Shown here: one piece after another, positions 57,192 to 64,000 of the stretch
Layout: each line of letters begins with the position of its first letter
Position numbering within the stretch: the stretch's first letter is position 1
Source: Alphaproteobacteria bacterium
GTDB taxonomy: Bacteria > Pseudomonadota > Alphaproteobacteria > Micropepsales > Micropepsaceae
Length of the DNA: 64,000 nucleotides
Assembly (NCBI GenBank): GCA_947474645.1
Contig: CANJJD010000005.1
Span: forward strand, 1-64,000
Reading direction: 5' to 3'
Program-made: the position numbers and the translations under genes
The notes under the pieces: model-generated
Seen by the model: only the letters and a program-made list of their open reading frames with translations
The model's database searches: none
What the model was told of the DNA's origin: nothing

Positions 57192-57782
57192 GTGCTTCTG
57201 CTTATCGATAACTACGACTCCTTTACCTACAACCTCTTCCATTACTTGGGCGAGCTGGGGGCCGACGTGCGCGTGGTGCGCAATGACGAGATTTCGGCGG
57301 CCGAGGCGCTGGCGCTGAAGCCTGAAGGCATTGTGCTGTCGCCCGGCCCCTGCACCCCCAATGAGGCGGGCATCTGCCTGGACGTGATCAAACAGGCCGG
57401 CGGCAAGATGCCGATACTGGGCGTGTGCCTGGGCCACCAGGCCATCGGCCAGGTCTATGGCGGTGCGGTGGTGCGCGCGCCCGAACCAATGCACGGCAAG
57501 CTTTCGCGCATCCATCACACCGGCAAGTCGGTGTTCCGCGGCCTGAACAATGATTTCCTCGCCACCCGCTACCACTCCCTCACCATCGATCCGCCCAGCA
57601 TGCCGGCGGTGCTGGACGTCACCGCCACGTCCGATGACGGCGTGATCCAGGGCGTGATGCACAAGACCCATCCGGTGCATGGGGTGCAATTTCATCCCGA
57701 AAGCATCGCATCCGAAAACGGCCATGCCCTGCTGGGCAACTTCCTCGCCCTGGCGCGCGATTTCGCCAAGGCCCCGGCGTAA
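57192..57782 (+). CDS. trpG: Anthranilate synthase component II (glutamine amidotransferase)
   Basis: 196 residues, start GTG at 57192. Class I amidotransferase: the MLLLIDNYDSFTYNL start, LSPGPCTPNEAG, nucleophile Cys in LGVCLGHQAIGQ, and the catalytic His-Glu in VQFHPESIASE. It supplies ammonia to TrpE and may also serve PabB. It is followed after two bases by trpD. Confidence 0.95.
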   Translation: MLLLIDNYDSFTYNLFHYLGELGADVRVVRNDEISAAEALALKPEGIVLSPGPCTPNEAGICLDVIKQAGGKMPILGVCLGHQAIGQVYGGAVVRAPEPMHGKLSRIHHTGKSVFRGLNNDFLATRYHSLTIDPPSMPAVLDVTATSDDGVIQGVMHKTHPVHGVQFHPESIASENGHALLGNFLALARDFAKAPA

Positions 57783-57784
57783 CA

Positions 57785-58816
57785 ATGAAAGTGACAAGCG
57801 CCTCGGTGGATTTTCCCGCCGCCCTGGCCCGGGTCCAGGCGGGACAGGCGCTGGGCGCCGACGAGACCACGCGCCTGTTCGACGCCATCTTCACCGGCCG
57901 CCTGAGCGAAGAAGAGATCATCGCCTATCTCTCCGCCACGGCCGACCGCAAGCCGGCAGTGGAGGAACTGGTGGGCGCCGTCACCTCCATGCGCCATCAC
58001 ATGCGCGCCATCAGCGCCCCGCCCGGCGCAATCGACCTGTGCGGCACCGGCGGCGATGGCCTTGGCACCCTCAATATCTCGACCGCCGTCTCCTTCGTGG
58101 TGGCGGCCTGCGGTGTTCCGGTCGCCAAGCATGGCAACCGTTCCGCCTCCTCGCGCAGCGGCGCCGCCGATGTGCTGGAAGCCCTGGGCGTGAACATCGC
58201 CCTGGAGCCGCAAGCCGCGCAGGCAGTGCTGGCGCAGACCGGCCTGGTCTTCCTCTTCGCCCAGACCTATCACCCGGCGATGAAGCATGTCGGCGCGGCG
58301 CGAAAGCAGATTGGCCGGCGCACCATTTTCAATCTTCTGGGCCCCCTTGCCTCGCCCGCCCGAGTCACGCGCCAACTGGTGGGGGTCTTTTCATCGGACT
58401 GGCTGGTGCCCTATGCCGAGGCGCTGCGCGCGCTGGGCAGCAGCCACGCTGTTATCGTCCATGGCCGCGATGGCCTGGACGAGGTCTCGATCAGCGGGCC
58501 GACACAGGTCGCGGTGCTGGATGGGGGCGCCATCACCATAGCTGAGATCACGCCGGAGGATGCCGGGCTGGAACGCGCAGCTCTGGCCGGCATCCGGGGC
58601 GGCGATGCCGCCCACAATGCCGCGGCGATCCGCCGGCTGTTTGACGGTGAAGGCGGCCCTTACCGCGACATCGTCCTGCTGAATGCCGGGGCCGCCCTTA
58701 TGGTGGCGGGACGGGCAAAAGATGTAAAAGAGGGTGCAGGCTTGGCAGCGCGGGCCCTGGACACGGGCGCGGCCAAGGCCAAATTGGAAGCGTTGATCGC
58801 AGCGTCGAATAAATGA
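57785..58816 (+). CDS. trpD: Anthranilate phosphoribosyltransferase
   Basis: 343 residues. Family motifs are [66 protein letters not shown] and [11 protein letters not shown]. It joins anthranilate to PRPP. It is read with trpG and overlaps trpC by four bases (ATGA), a compact trpGDC operon. Confidence 0.96.
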   Translation: MKVTSASVDFPAALARVQAGQALGADETTRLFDAIFTGRLSEEEIIAYLSATADRKPAVEELVGAVTSMRHHMRAISAPPGAIDLCGTGGDGLGTLNISTAVSFVVAACGVPVAKHGNRSASSRSGAADVLEALGVNIALEPQAAQAVLAQTGLVFLFAQTYHPAMKHVGAARKQIGRRTIFNLLGPLASPARVTRQLVGVFSSDWLVPYAEALRALGSSHAVIVHGRDGLDEVSISGPTQVAVLDGGAITIAEITPEDAGLERAALAGIRGGDAAHNAAAIRRLFDGEGGPYRDIVLLNAGAALMVAGRAKDVKEGAGLAARALDTGAAKAKLEALIAASNK

Positions 58817-59610
58817 GCATTCTGGACAAGATCCTGGGTTACAAGAAAGAGGAAGTGGCGGCCGCCAAGTCCAAGGCCAACCACGCCGAATTGGAAGCGC
58901 GCGCCAGGGACGTCGAGGCGCCGCGCGGCTTTGCAGCGGCATTGGACATCAAGAAGGAGATCGGCGAATACGGCCTGATCGCCGAGATCAAAAAGGCCAG
59001 CCCCTCCAAGGGTCTTATTCGCGCCGATTTCGATCCGCCCGCCCTGGCCACCGCTTACGAAGAAGGCGGCGCCGCCTGCCTGTCGGTGCTCACCGATGAG
59101 CCGTCCTTCCAGGGCAAGCCCGAATATCTCGCCCAGGCGCGCGAGGCCACCCGGTTGCCGGTGTTGCGCAAGGATTTCATGATCGAACCCTATCAGGTGG
59201 TGGAGGCGCGAAGCTGGGGCGCCGACTGCATCCTGATCATCATGGCGATGCTGGATGATGCCCATGCCAAGGCGCTGCTGGAAGAAACGGCGCGCTGGCA
59301 GATGGACGCGCTGGTCGAAGTGCATGACGAGGCCGAGCTGGAACGGGCGCTGGACCTGGACGCGCGCCTGATCGGCATCAACAACCGCAACCTGAAAACC
59401 TTTGTCACCGACATGGGCGTCACCCTGAAGCTGGCGCCCAAGGTGCCGCGCGACGTGCATGTGGTGGCCGAAAGCGGCATCAGCGCCCCCGCCGACCTCA
59501 AGCGGCTGGCCGGCGCGCATGTCACATCGGTGCTGGTGGGCGAAAGCCTGATGCGCCAGAAGGACGTCACCGCCGCCACCCGCCTGCTGCTGGGCAACGG
59601 CTTTCGGTGA
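58813..59610 (+). CDS. trpC: Indole-3-glycerol phosphate synthase
   Basis: 265 residues. [19 protein letters not shown] begins the enzyme, with [53 protein letters not shown] and [12 protein letters not shown] as the TIM-barrel catalytic motifs. It closes the indole ring of tryptophan. It overlaps both the trpD stop and the downstream HTH gene's GTG. Confidence 0.96.
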   Translation: MSILDKILGYKKEEVAAAKSKANHAELEARARDVEAPRGFAAALDIKKEIGEYGLIAEIKKASPSKGLIRADFDPPALATAYEEGGAACLSVLTDEPSFQGKPEYLAQAREATRLPVLRKDFMIEPYQVVEARSWGADCILIIMAMLDDAHAKALLEETARWQMDALVEVHDEAELERALDLDARLIGINNRNLKTFVTDMGVTLKLAPKVPRDVHVVAESGISAPADLKRLAGAHVTSVLVGESLMRQKDVTAATRLLLGNGFR

Positions 59611-60026
59611 GCGACAAGCCAAGAAAGTCCGCCGGCATGCGCGGCCATCCGCTCAGTGCGGCGCCCGAACACCGGCCCATTTCCGCCGCCGTGCCCAACA
59701 AGCCGCGCGCCGAGCCCGCACCACCGGTACGAACCGCAAGTTCACACTTCGCCAAGCCCAAAATCCTGATGGGCGAAGTCGCCGCGCCGATTCAGAAATA
59801 CGCCGCCGCTAGCGGCAAGGGCGAGCATTATGCCCAGCAGCGTTACCTGATCCGCAGCTTTATGCAGGCGCGAGGCTTGCGGCCCAGCGACTGGGCACGC
59901 AGCGCCGGCATCGCACCCGGCGAATTGCTGGGCTTTCTGACCGGCCGGGCCCGCACCATCCCGCCCGCCAGCCTCGCAAAGCTGGCACAGGCGGCGAAAT
60001 GCGCTGTGAAAGATTTCTTCCGCTAA
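59607..60026 (+). CDS. HTH-domain protein of unknown function coupled to trpC
   Basis: 139 residues, a GTG start inside the trpC stop (GTGA). The first 55 residues are Pro/Ala-rich and disordered. The rest is a helix-turn-helix-like domain: [20 protein letters not shown], then [20 protein letters not shown]. It resembles XRE/Cro folds. At this place other alphaproteobacteria often carry moaC/moeA. A strong terminator follows. Confidence 0.65.
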   Translation: MSDKPRKSAGMRGHPLSAAPEHRPISAAVPNKPRAEPAPPVRTASSHFAKPKILMGEVAAPIQKYAAASGKGEHYAQQRYLIRSFMQARGLRPSDWARSAGIAPGELLGFLTGRARTIPPASLAKLAQAAKCAVKDFFR

Positions 60027-60027
60027 A

Positions 60028-60059
60028 GAAAAAGGCGGCCCTTGCGGACCGCCTTTTCT
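60028..60059. terminator. Bidirectional Rho-independent terminator after the trp operon
   Basis: AAAAAGGCGGCCCTTGCGGA continues to CCGCCTTTTCT. The stem AAAAGGCGG/CCGCCTTTT has a short loop and T- or A-runs on both strands. It ends the trpGDC transcript on the plus strand and the small secreted-protein gene on the minus strand. Confidence 0.85.
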
Positions 60060-60077
60060 GTGGCGTCAGGCGTGGGA

Positions 60078-60341
60078 TCAGAAGGTGATCCAGACGCCGT
60101 TGCGGCCATAATAGCCGCGATTATGGTCGCGCCAGCGATAACGGTGATTATCGCGCGCACTCCAGCGCCAATTGTCGTCATACACGCGCAGGCCCCAGGC
60201 CGGTCGATAGTCGTAGCGTGCCGAAGTCCGCCAGCAATCGCCATAGCTGTTGCAAACAACGCGGGCAGACGCGGTTTGCGCCGTGGCGACAAGCGCCCCG
60301 GTGGCAACGAGCGCGCTTAAAACAAGAGTCCTGATTTTCAT
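60078..60341 (-). CDS. Small secreted protein rich in Trp, Tyr and Arg
   Basis: 87 residues from the ATG at 60341, with TGGAGAT as ribosome-binding site. A signal peptide (LVLSALVATGALVATAQTASA) precedes a basic, aromatic mature part (SYGDCWRTSARYDYRPAWGL, DNWRWSARDNHRYRWRDHNR). Two cysteines could form one disulphide. No known domain; a periplasmic or surface-attached role is likely. Confidence 0.7.
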   Translation of the reverse strand: MKIRTLVLSALVATGALVATAQTASARVVCNSYGDCWRTSARYDYRPAWGLRVYDDNWRWSARDNHRYRWRDHNRGYYGRNGVWITF

Positions 60342-60487
60342 GGGTATCTCCATTGAAGGTGAAAACCGCCTCCGAAAAATCAGAACGGGGGAACCCGGAT
60401 CAGGTTCCGATAGCCCATGAAAGACTCAAGCGGGCCTGCGGCGCACGTTGACGGGGCTGTGGAACTAAAGTAGAACGATTCGCGTAT

Positions 60488-60502
60488 GTACCGGCTTTGT
60501 TC
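60488..60502 (+). promoter_or_regulatory. SOS/LexA box upstream of lexA (one mismatch)
   Basis: GTAC-CGGCTTT-GTTC fits the alphaproteobacterial LexA operator GTTC-N7-GTTC with one base changed in the first half-site. It lies 53-67 bases before the lexA ATG at 60555, where autoregulation is expected. Confidence 0.6.
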
Positions 60503-60554
60503 GCCAGCCATTTTGGGCTGTGACGCCCAAAAAAGCTTAAGGGAGACCGTCTCA

Positions 60555-61292
60555 ATGCTGACCCGCAAGCAGTACGAACTTCTCATGTTCATTCATGAGC
60601 GGGTGCGCGAAAGCGGCATACCGCCCTCCTTCGACGAGATGAAGGAAGCCCTGGATCTCAAGTCCAAGTCCGGCATCCACCGCCTGATCACCGCCCTGGA
60701 AGAGCGCGGCTTCCTGCGCCGCATGGAAAAGCGCGCCCGCGCCCTGGAAGTGCTCAAGCTGCCCGACAACATGGCCGAAACTTTGCGTCCCGCCACCACC
60801 CGCAGCCAGGTTCAGCGCGCCGGCGTCCGCCACGGCCGCGGCGGCGATATCCGCCTGGCCGATGCGCGTAGCCCAGCCCCCCGCCGCGGCTATGGCGAAG
60901 GCGGCGAAGGCGCCGTCAATGTCCCCCTGGTCGGCCGCATCGCCGCCGGCACCCCGATCGAGGCATTGCAGAACAAGGTCAGCGACATTCCCGTGCCCGG
61001 CGGCATGCTGGGACGCGGCAGCCATTACGCCTTGGAAGTCACCGGCGATTCCATGATCAATGCCGGCATCCTGGACGGCGACACCGTCATCATCCAGGAA
61101 TCCGATACCGCCAACACCGGCGAGATCATCGTCGCCCTGGTGGACAATGAAGAAGCCACCTTGAAGCGCCTGCGCCGCCGTGGCGACTCCATCGCGCTGG
61201 AAGCCGCCAATCCCGCTTACGAGACGCGCCTTTATGGCGCCGACCGGGTCAAGGTCCAGGGCAAGCTGGTCGGGCTGATCCGCAGATACTGA
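60555..61292 (+). CDS. lexA: LexA repressor
   Basis: 245 residues from the ATG at 60555. The winged-HTH domain ([39 protein letters not shown]) is followed by the S24 autoprotease. The cleavage site is Ala131-Gly132 ([10 protein letters not shown]), the nucleophile Ser166 (VTGDSM) and the base Lys204 (EATLKRL). It represses DNA-repair genes until RecA triggers self-cleavage. The length fits the alphaproteobacterial LexA with its long linker. Confidence 0.96.
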   Translation: MLTRKQYELLMFIHERVRESGIPPSFDEMKEALDLKSKSGIHRLITALEERGFLRRMEKRARALEVLKLPDNMAETLRPATTRSQVQRAGVRHGRGGDIRLADARSPAPRRGYGEGGEGAVNVPLVGRIAAGTPIEALQNKVSDIPVPGGMLGRGSHYALEVTGDSMINAGILDGDTVIIQESDTANTGEIIVALVDNEEATLKRLRRRGDSIALEAANPAYETRLYGADRVKVQGKLVGLIRRY

Positions 61293-61299
61293 TCCAAAG

Positions 61300-61337
61300 A
61301 AAAACCCCGCGAGCGCATGACGCGCCACGGGGCTTTT
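61300..61337. terminator. Rho-independent terminator after lexA
   Basis: AAAACCCCGCG, a loop region, then CGCCACGGGGCTTTT: a GC stem (CCCCG/CGGGG) with A and T tracts on both sides. It would stop lexA transcription and that of the convergent small gene. Confidence 0.75.
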
Positions 61338-61354
61338 CAAACAGGCGCGGGCCG

Positions 61355-61507
61355 TTAGTCGCGGCTGACGGTCTTTTCCTCGATCGTCACCGTTTTCTTG
61401 ACGGTCTCGACATGTTCCGGCTCCGGCCGCTCGGTGACATCGCGCACCAGCTTGACGCCATCGCCCAAGGGAACCTCCTCGGTTTCAGTGATTGTAACTT
61501 TCGCCAT
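61355..61507 (-). CDS. Small acidic protein of unknown function
   Basis: 50 residues from the ATG at 61507 behind TGGAGAG. The sequence MAKVTITETEEVPLGDGVKL, then a Glu-rich middle and VKKTVTIEEKTVSRD, has two similar beta-strand-like halves and no hydrophobic segment. I do not recognise a family. It is transcribed toward lexA. Confidence 0.6.
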   Translation of the reverse strand: MAKVTITETEEVPLGDGVKLVRDVTERPEPEHVETVKKTVTIEEKTVSRD

Positions 61508-61637
61508 TTTGCTCTCCATGAAGGGCACAATGGTGCAACGCCCGTGATGGCCGGGCGGGCCCAAACTAAGCGTGAGAACCGGGCCCGTCGTTCCCGCACA
61601 CGGGGCTCGGCACTTACACGATCAGTTGATCAGCGGT

Positions 61638-63659
61638 TCAATACCGTACCACCCAGGGCCGCGCGCCCCGATAGCTCCGTACGCTGACGGCTGATGGGTA
61701 GGGCTTCAGGGTGACGCGCCAGCCCTGGCCGTCTTGCGCCGCCGCGCCGTCAATCACCACCGCCGGGCCTGCGCACGCACCCGATGCGGCGCTGACCATC
61801 ACCTGGGCGCGGGCGCAGTCTTCCAGCAAGGCCTCGGGCTTGAGCGAGGCTGCGACCAGATCCTTGCCCGGCACCACACAACCCAGGCCATCGCATTCCA
61901 GGCCCGGCACGCCCACGGCATCGGCGATATCGCGGACATCGCCGTCCCGCCGCAGCCAGTCGCGGGCGGCGTATTTGTCGCGCGGCTTGCGCAGGAACTG
62001 CAGCCGCCCATCCGCGCCACGCAGCGCGACCGTGGCGCCGTCGGAGGCCACCAGCATGTCCGGCGACGGCGCGGCGAAGGCCAGGGCCACGCCCGCCACG
62101 ATCGGCGCCAAACCCCACCAGCGCCAGCGCGTCCGCCAGATCGCCAGCCACAATCCGCCCAGCGACATCAGGACGAGCGCGCTGAGCGGCATGGCCGGCG
62201 CCAGCGATACGGCGCCGGGAAGGCCAGATACCCAGGCGCCCAGGCGCACCATGATTTCAATGCCCTCGCCCAACAGGGGCAAGACCCGCCCCTCCAGACC
62301 CAGCGGCATCAGCATCACCGCCAGCGCCGCCAGCGGCATGATCCAGAAGCCGATGATCGGCATCACGATCAGATTTCCCAGCACCGCATAATGCGCCGCG
62401 CGTCCGAAGTGAAACAGCGTGAAGGGCGTCGTCGCCAGGCTCGCCACCAGGCTGGTCAGCACGATGCCGCGAAGATAGCGATGCGCGATGCCATGGGGCG
62501 CGGCGCGCTCTCGCATTTGATCGCGCTCCGCCACGGCGATCAGCGCCGCCACAGCGGCGAAGGACATCTGAAAACCGGGATCGGCGACGCTTTCGGGCCG
62601 CAAGCACAGCAGCAGGATGGCCGCCAGCGCCAGGGAGCGCATGGTCAGGGCCGGCCGGTCCAGCAGCACGGCCGTCATCATGGTGGCCAGCATCACAAAG
62701 GACCGCACCGCCGCAGCCTCGACGCCGCTGATCACCAGATAAAAGGCGGCCGCGGCCAACGCCATCACCGCTGCCCATTTCTTCACGGGATACCGCAGCA
62801 CGATGGCGGGGACCGCCGCCAGCACTGCGCGCAGCAGCCAGAAAATGCCGCCGCCCACCAGCGCCATATGCAGGCCGGAAATGGACAGCGCATGCGCCAG
62901 GCCGGCATCGCGCAAGGCGGCGTCGTCCTCTTCGCTGATGGTGCCGCGCGCCCCGGTCACCAGCGCCGATGCGATCCCACCGGTGCTGCCCGGAAGGCCG
63001 GCCTGGATCCGCCGCGTCATGTCCAGCCGCAGCGCTTCGGCCTTGAAGGCAAGGCGTTCCCACGCATCCGGCGTACGCCCCGGCACGATGGTGCGCGCCC
63101 GGCCATAGGCAAAACCGATGGCGCCGATACCCTGGAAATACAGGCGCCGTCCGAAATCGCTGGCGCCCGGTTCGCTGGGCGATGGCGGCGTGTCCAATCG
63201 CGCCGTCAGGCTCAGCCACTGGCCGGGACGAAGTTTTTGCTCAGAAGTGGGGGCACCGCCCGCCCGCAGCGCCACCCGTATCCGGCGCGGCGGCTGCGGC
63301 AGTGCGCCGGAGCGGACTTCGTCCAGCACCACCCGCACGCCCTGTTCGCGCGGCTCCAGGCTGACGATGCGCCCCGTCAGGTGCGCCACCAGCGCATGAT
63401 CCAGCACGGGCGTCGCCACCCTGTCCTCGCGCAGCTTGGCCAGCCCGAAACCCAGCAGCAGCGCCGCCGCCAATCCCAAGGGCAAATGCCATCGGATCCG
63501 CACGGCGGCAGCGCCCAGGCCCAGCACCAAGGCTGCCCAACCCACGGCCACGGGCGGCTCTATCGGAAGCGCGAAATAGCCTGCCGCCCCGGTCCCCAAC
63601 GCCACCGCCAGCCATATCGGCCAACGATCCCGCTCCGCCATCAGAAAGGTGTTTGCCAA
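61638..63659 (-). CDS. comEC: ComEC/Rec2-family competence protein
   Basis: 673 residues, multi-pass membrane protein. The N-terminal DUF4131-like region (about 20-190) is followed by the Competence domain (about 225-500; ALSISGLHMALVGGGIFWLL, SGVEAAAVRSFVMLATMMT). After the membrane region comes a short soluble tail, but no metallo-beta-lactamase motif (HxHxDH) is present. ComEC forms the inner-membrane channel for transforming DNA. It is divergent from gltX, the usual alphaproteobacterial neighbour. Confidence 0.9.
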   Translation of the reverse strand: MANTFLMAERDRWPIWLAVALGTGAAGYFALPIEPPVAVGWAALVLGLGAAAVRIRWHLPLGLAAALLLGFGLAKLREDRVATPVLDHALVAHLTGRIVSLEPREQGVRVVLDEVRSGALPQPPRRIRVALRAGGAPTSEQKLRPGQWLSLTARLDTPPSPSEPGASDFGRRLYFQGIGAIGFAYGRARTIVPGRTPDAWERLAFKAEALRLDMTRRIQAGLPGSTGGIASALVTGARGTISEEDDAALRDAGLAHALSISGLHMALVGGGIFWLLRAVLAAVPAIVLRYPVKKWAAVMALAAAAFYLVISGVEAAAVRSFVMLATMMTAVLLDRPALTMRSLALAAILLLCLRPESVADPGFQMSFAAVAALIAVAERDQMRERAAPHGIAHRYLRGIVLTSLVASLATTPFTLFHFGRAAHYAVLGNLIVMPIIGFWIMPLAALAVMLMPLGLEGRVLPLLGEGIEIMVRLGAWVSGLPGAVSLAPAMPLSALVLMSLGGLWLAIWRTRWRWWGLAPIVAGVALAFAAPSPDMLVASDGATVALRGADGRLQFLRKPRDKYAARDWLRRDGDVRDIADAVGVPGLECDGLGCVVPGKDLVAASLKPEALLEDCARAQVMVSAASGACAGPAVVIDGAAAQDGQGWRVTLKPYPSAVSVRSYRGARPWVVRY

Positions 63660-63690
63660 GGCCCCCGCCCTGTCTTAAAGCCCTCCCATC

Positions 63691-64000
63691 ATGTCACAAA
63701 AACCTGTCTTGCGCTTCGCGCCTTCGCCCACCGGCATGCTGCATATCGGCGGCGCCCGCACCGCCTTGTTCAACTGGCTTTATGCCCGCCACAGCGGCGG
63801 CACTTTCCTTTTGCGCATCGAGGATACCGACCGGGAACGCTCCACCCCCGAAGCGGTCCAGGCCATCCTCAACGGCATGACCTGGATGGGCCTGAACTGG
63901 GACGGCGAGGTGACGTATCAGTTCGCCCGCGCCACCCGTCACCGCGAGGTTGCCGAAAAGCTGCTGGCCGAGGGCAAGGCCTATCGCTGCTACGCCACCG
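63691..64000 (+). CDS. gltX: Glutamate-tRNA ligase, N-terminal part (cut by window end)
   Basis: 103 codons visible. The class I signature [20 protein letters not shown] (HIGH-type motif HIGG) and [19 protein letters not shown] are diagnostic of GltX. It charges tRNA-Glu in the cytoplasm. The rest lies to the right of the window. It is divergent from comEC. Confidence 0.95.
   Translation, partial: MSQKPVLRFAPSPTGMLHIGGARTALFNWLYARHSGGTFLLRIEDTDRERSTPEAVQAILNGMTWMGLNWDGEVTYQFARATRHREVAEKLLAEGKAYRCYAT

Noticed and set aside
60380..60485. A second SOS box (GAAC...GAAC) near 60383
   Set aside because: The half-sites are four bases apart, not seven, so the spacing does not fit the alphaproteobacterial LexA operator.

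Overview
The window is dense, high-GC chromosomal DNA of an alphaproteobacterium. The evidence is gene order and gene types: the tpiA/secG/pyrG/kdsA/eno/ftsB/pdhABC/lpdA run, ppiD-trpE, trpGDC followed by lexA, comEC and gltX, DUF2336 proteins, CheY-like proteins with a GP[DE]RR tail, and a GTTC-N7-GTTC type SOS box. The lineage looks free-living and aerobic, near Caulobacterales/Rhizobiales/Micropepsales. No species can be named from sequence reading alone.

Layout. 1-635 is a scarred edge: the start of an IS3-family transposase gene, a 3' half of a tRNA-Lys(CUU) and a beheaded voltage-gated ion-channel gene. 0.7-3.9 kb holds a ferrous-iron uptake operon (P19-like protein, cupredoxin, FTR1 permease) under a Fur-like box, followed by an unusual TetR-HTH/transmembrane/Sel1 fusion. 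4-10 kb carries an acyl-CoA ligase, a CtpA-type protease, a secreted unknown, a TetR regulator and glycerol kinase. 10-14.7 kb is a signalling patch (DUF2336, NAD kinase, CheY-like, Hpt, BLUF, lytic transglycosylase). 14.7-19.4 kb has HIT, ThiO, MsrA and a copper/cytochrome-oxidase assembly group (PCuAC, CtaG, PaiB-like, Sco).

19.5-35.6 kb is the conserved housekeeping block on the minus strand: lpdA, pdhC, pdhB, pdhA, ftsB, eno, kdsA, pyrG, secG, tpiA. Interspersed are a MAPEG protein, a dihaem cytochrome, a polysaccharide-export protein, a DUF1543 protein and a receiver-like protein lacking its phosphorylation site. 35.7-39.2 kb is ppiD-trpE. The trp set is then interrupted by about 18 kb before trpGDC at 57.2-59.6 kb. 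The interruption holds a DUF6946-like gene, a YibQ-like deacetylase, Flp pilin, GIY-YIG, PilZ, nrdAB, btuBFCD, a PAP2-like protein, and a presumed lactone module (amidohydrolase, MFS transporter, three tandem secreted beta-propeller lactonases). The window closes with lexA, comEC and the 5' part of gltX.

The most coherent regulatory story is vitamin B12. One cobalamin riboswitch precedes btuBFCD (uptake) and a second precedes nrdAB (the B12-independent ribonucleotide reductase), so both should be turned off when B12 is plentiful. The most unusual protein is the TetR-HTH/TM/Sel1 fusion. Two large palindromic elements that end exactly on stop codons, and the tRNA-fragment scar at the left edge, are the most interesting non-coding structures. 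I found no CRISPR array, rRNA or complete tRNA.
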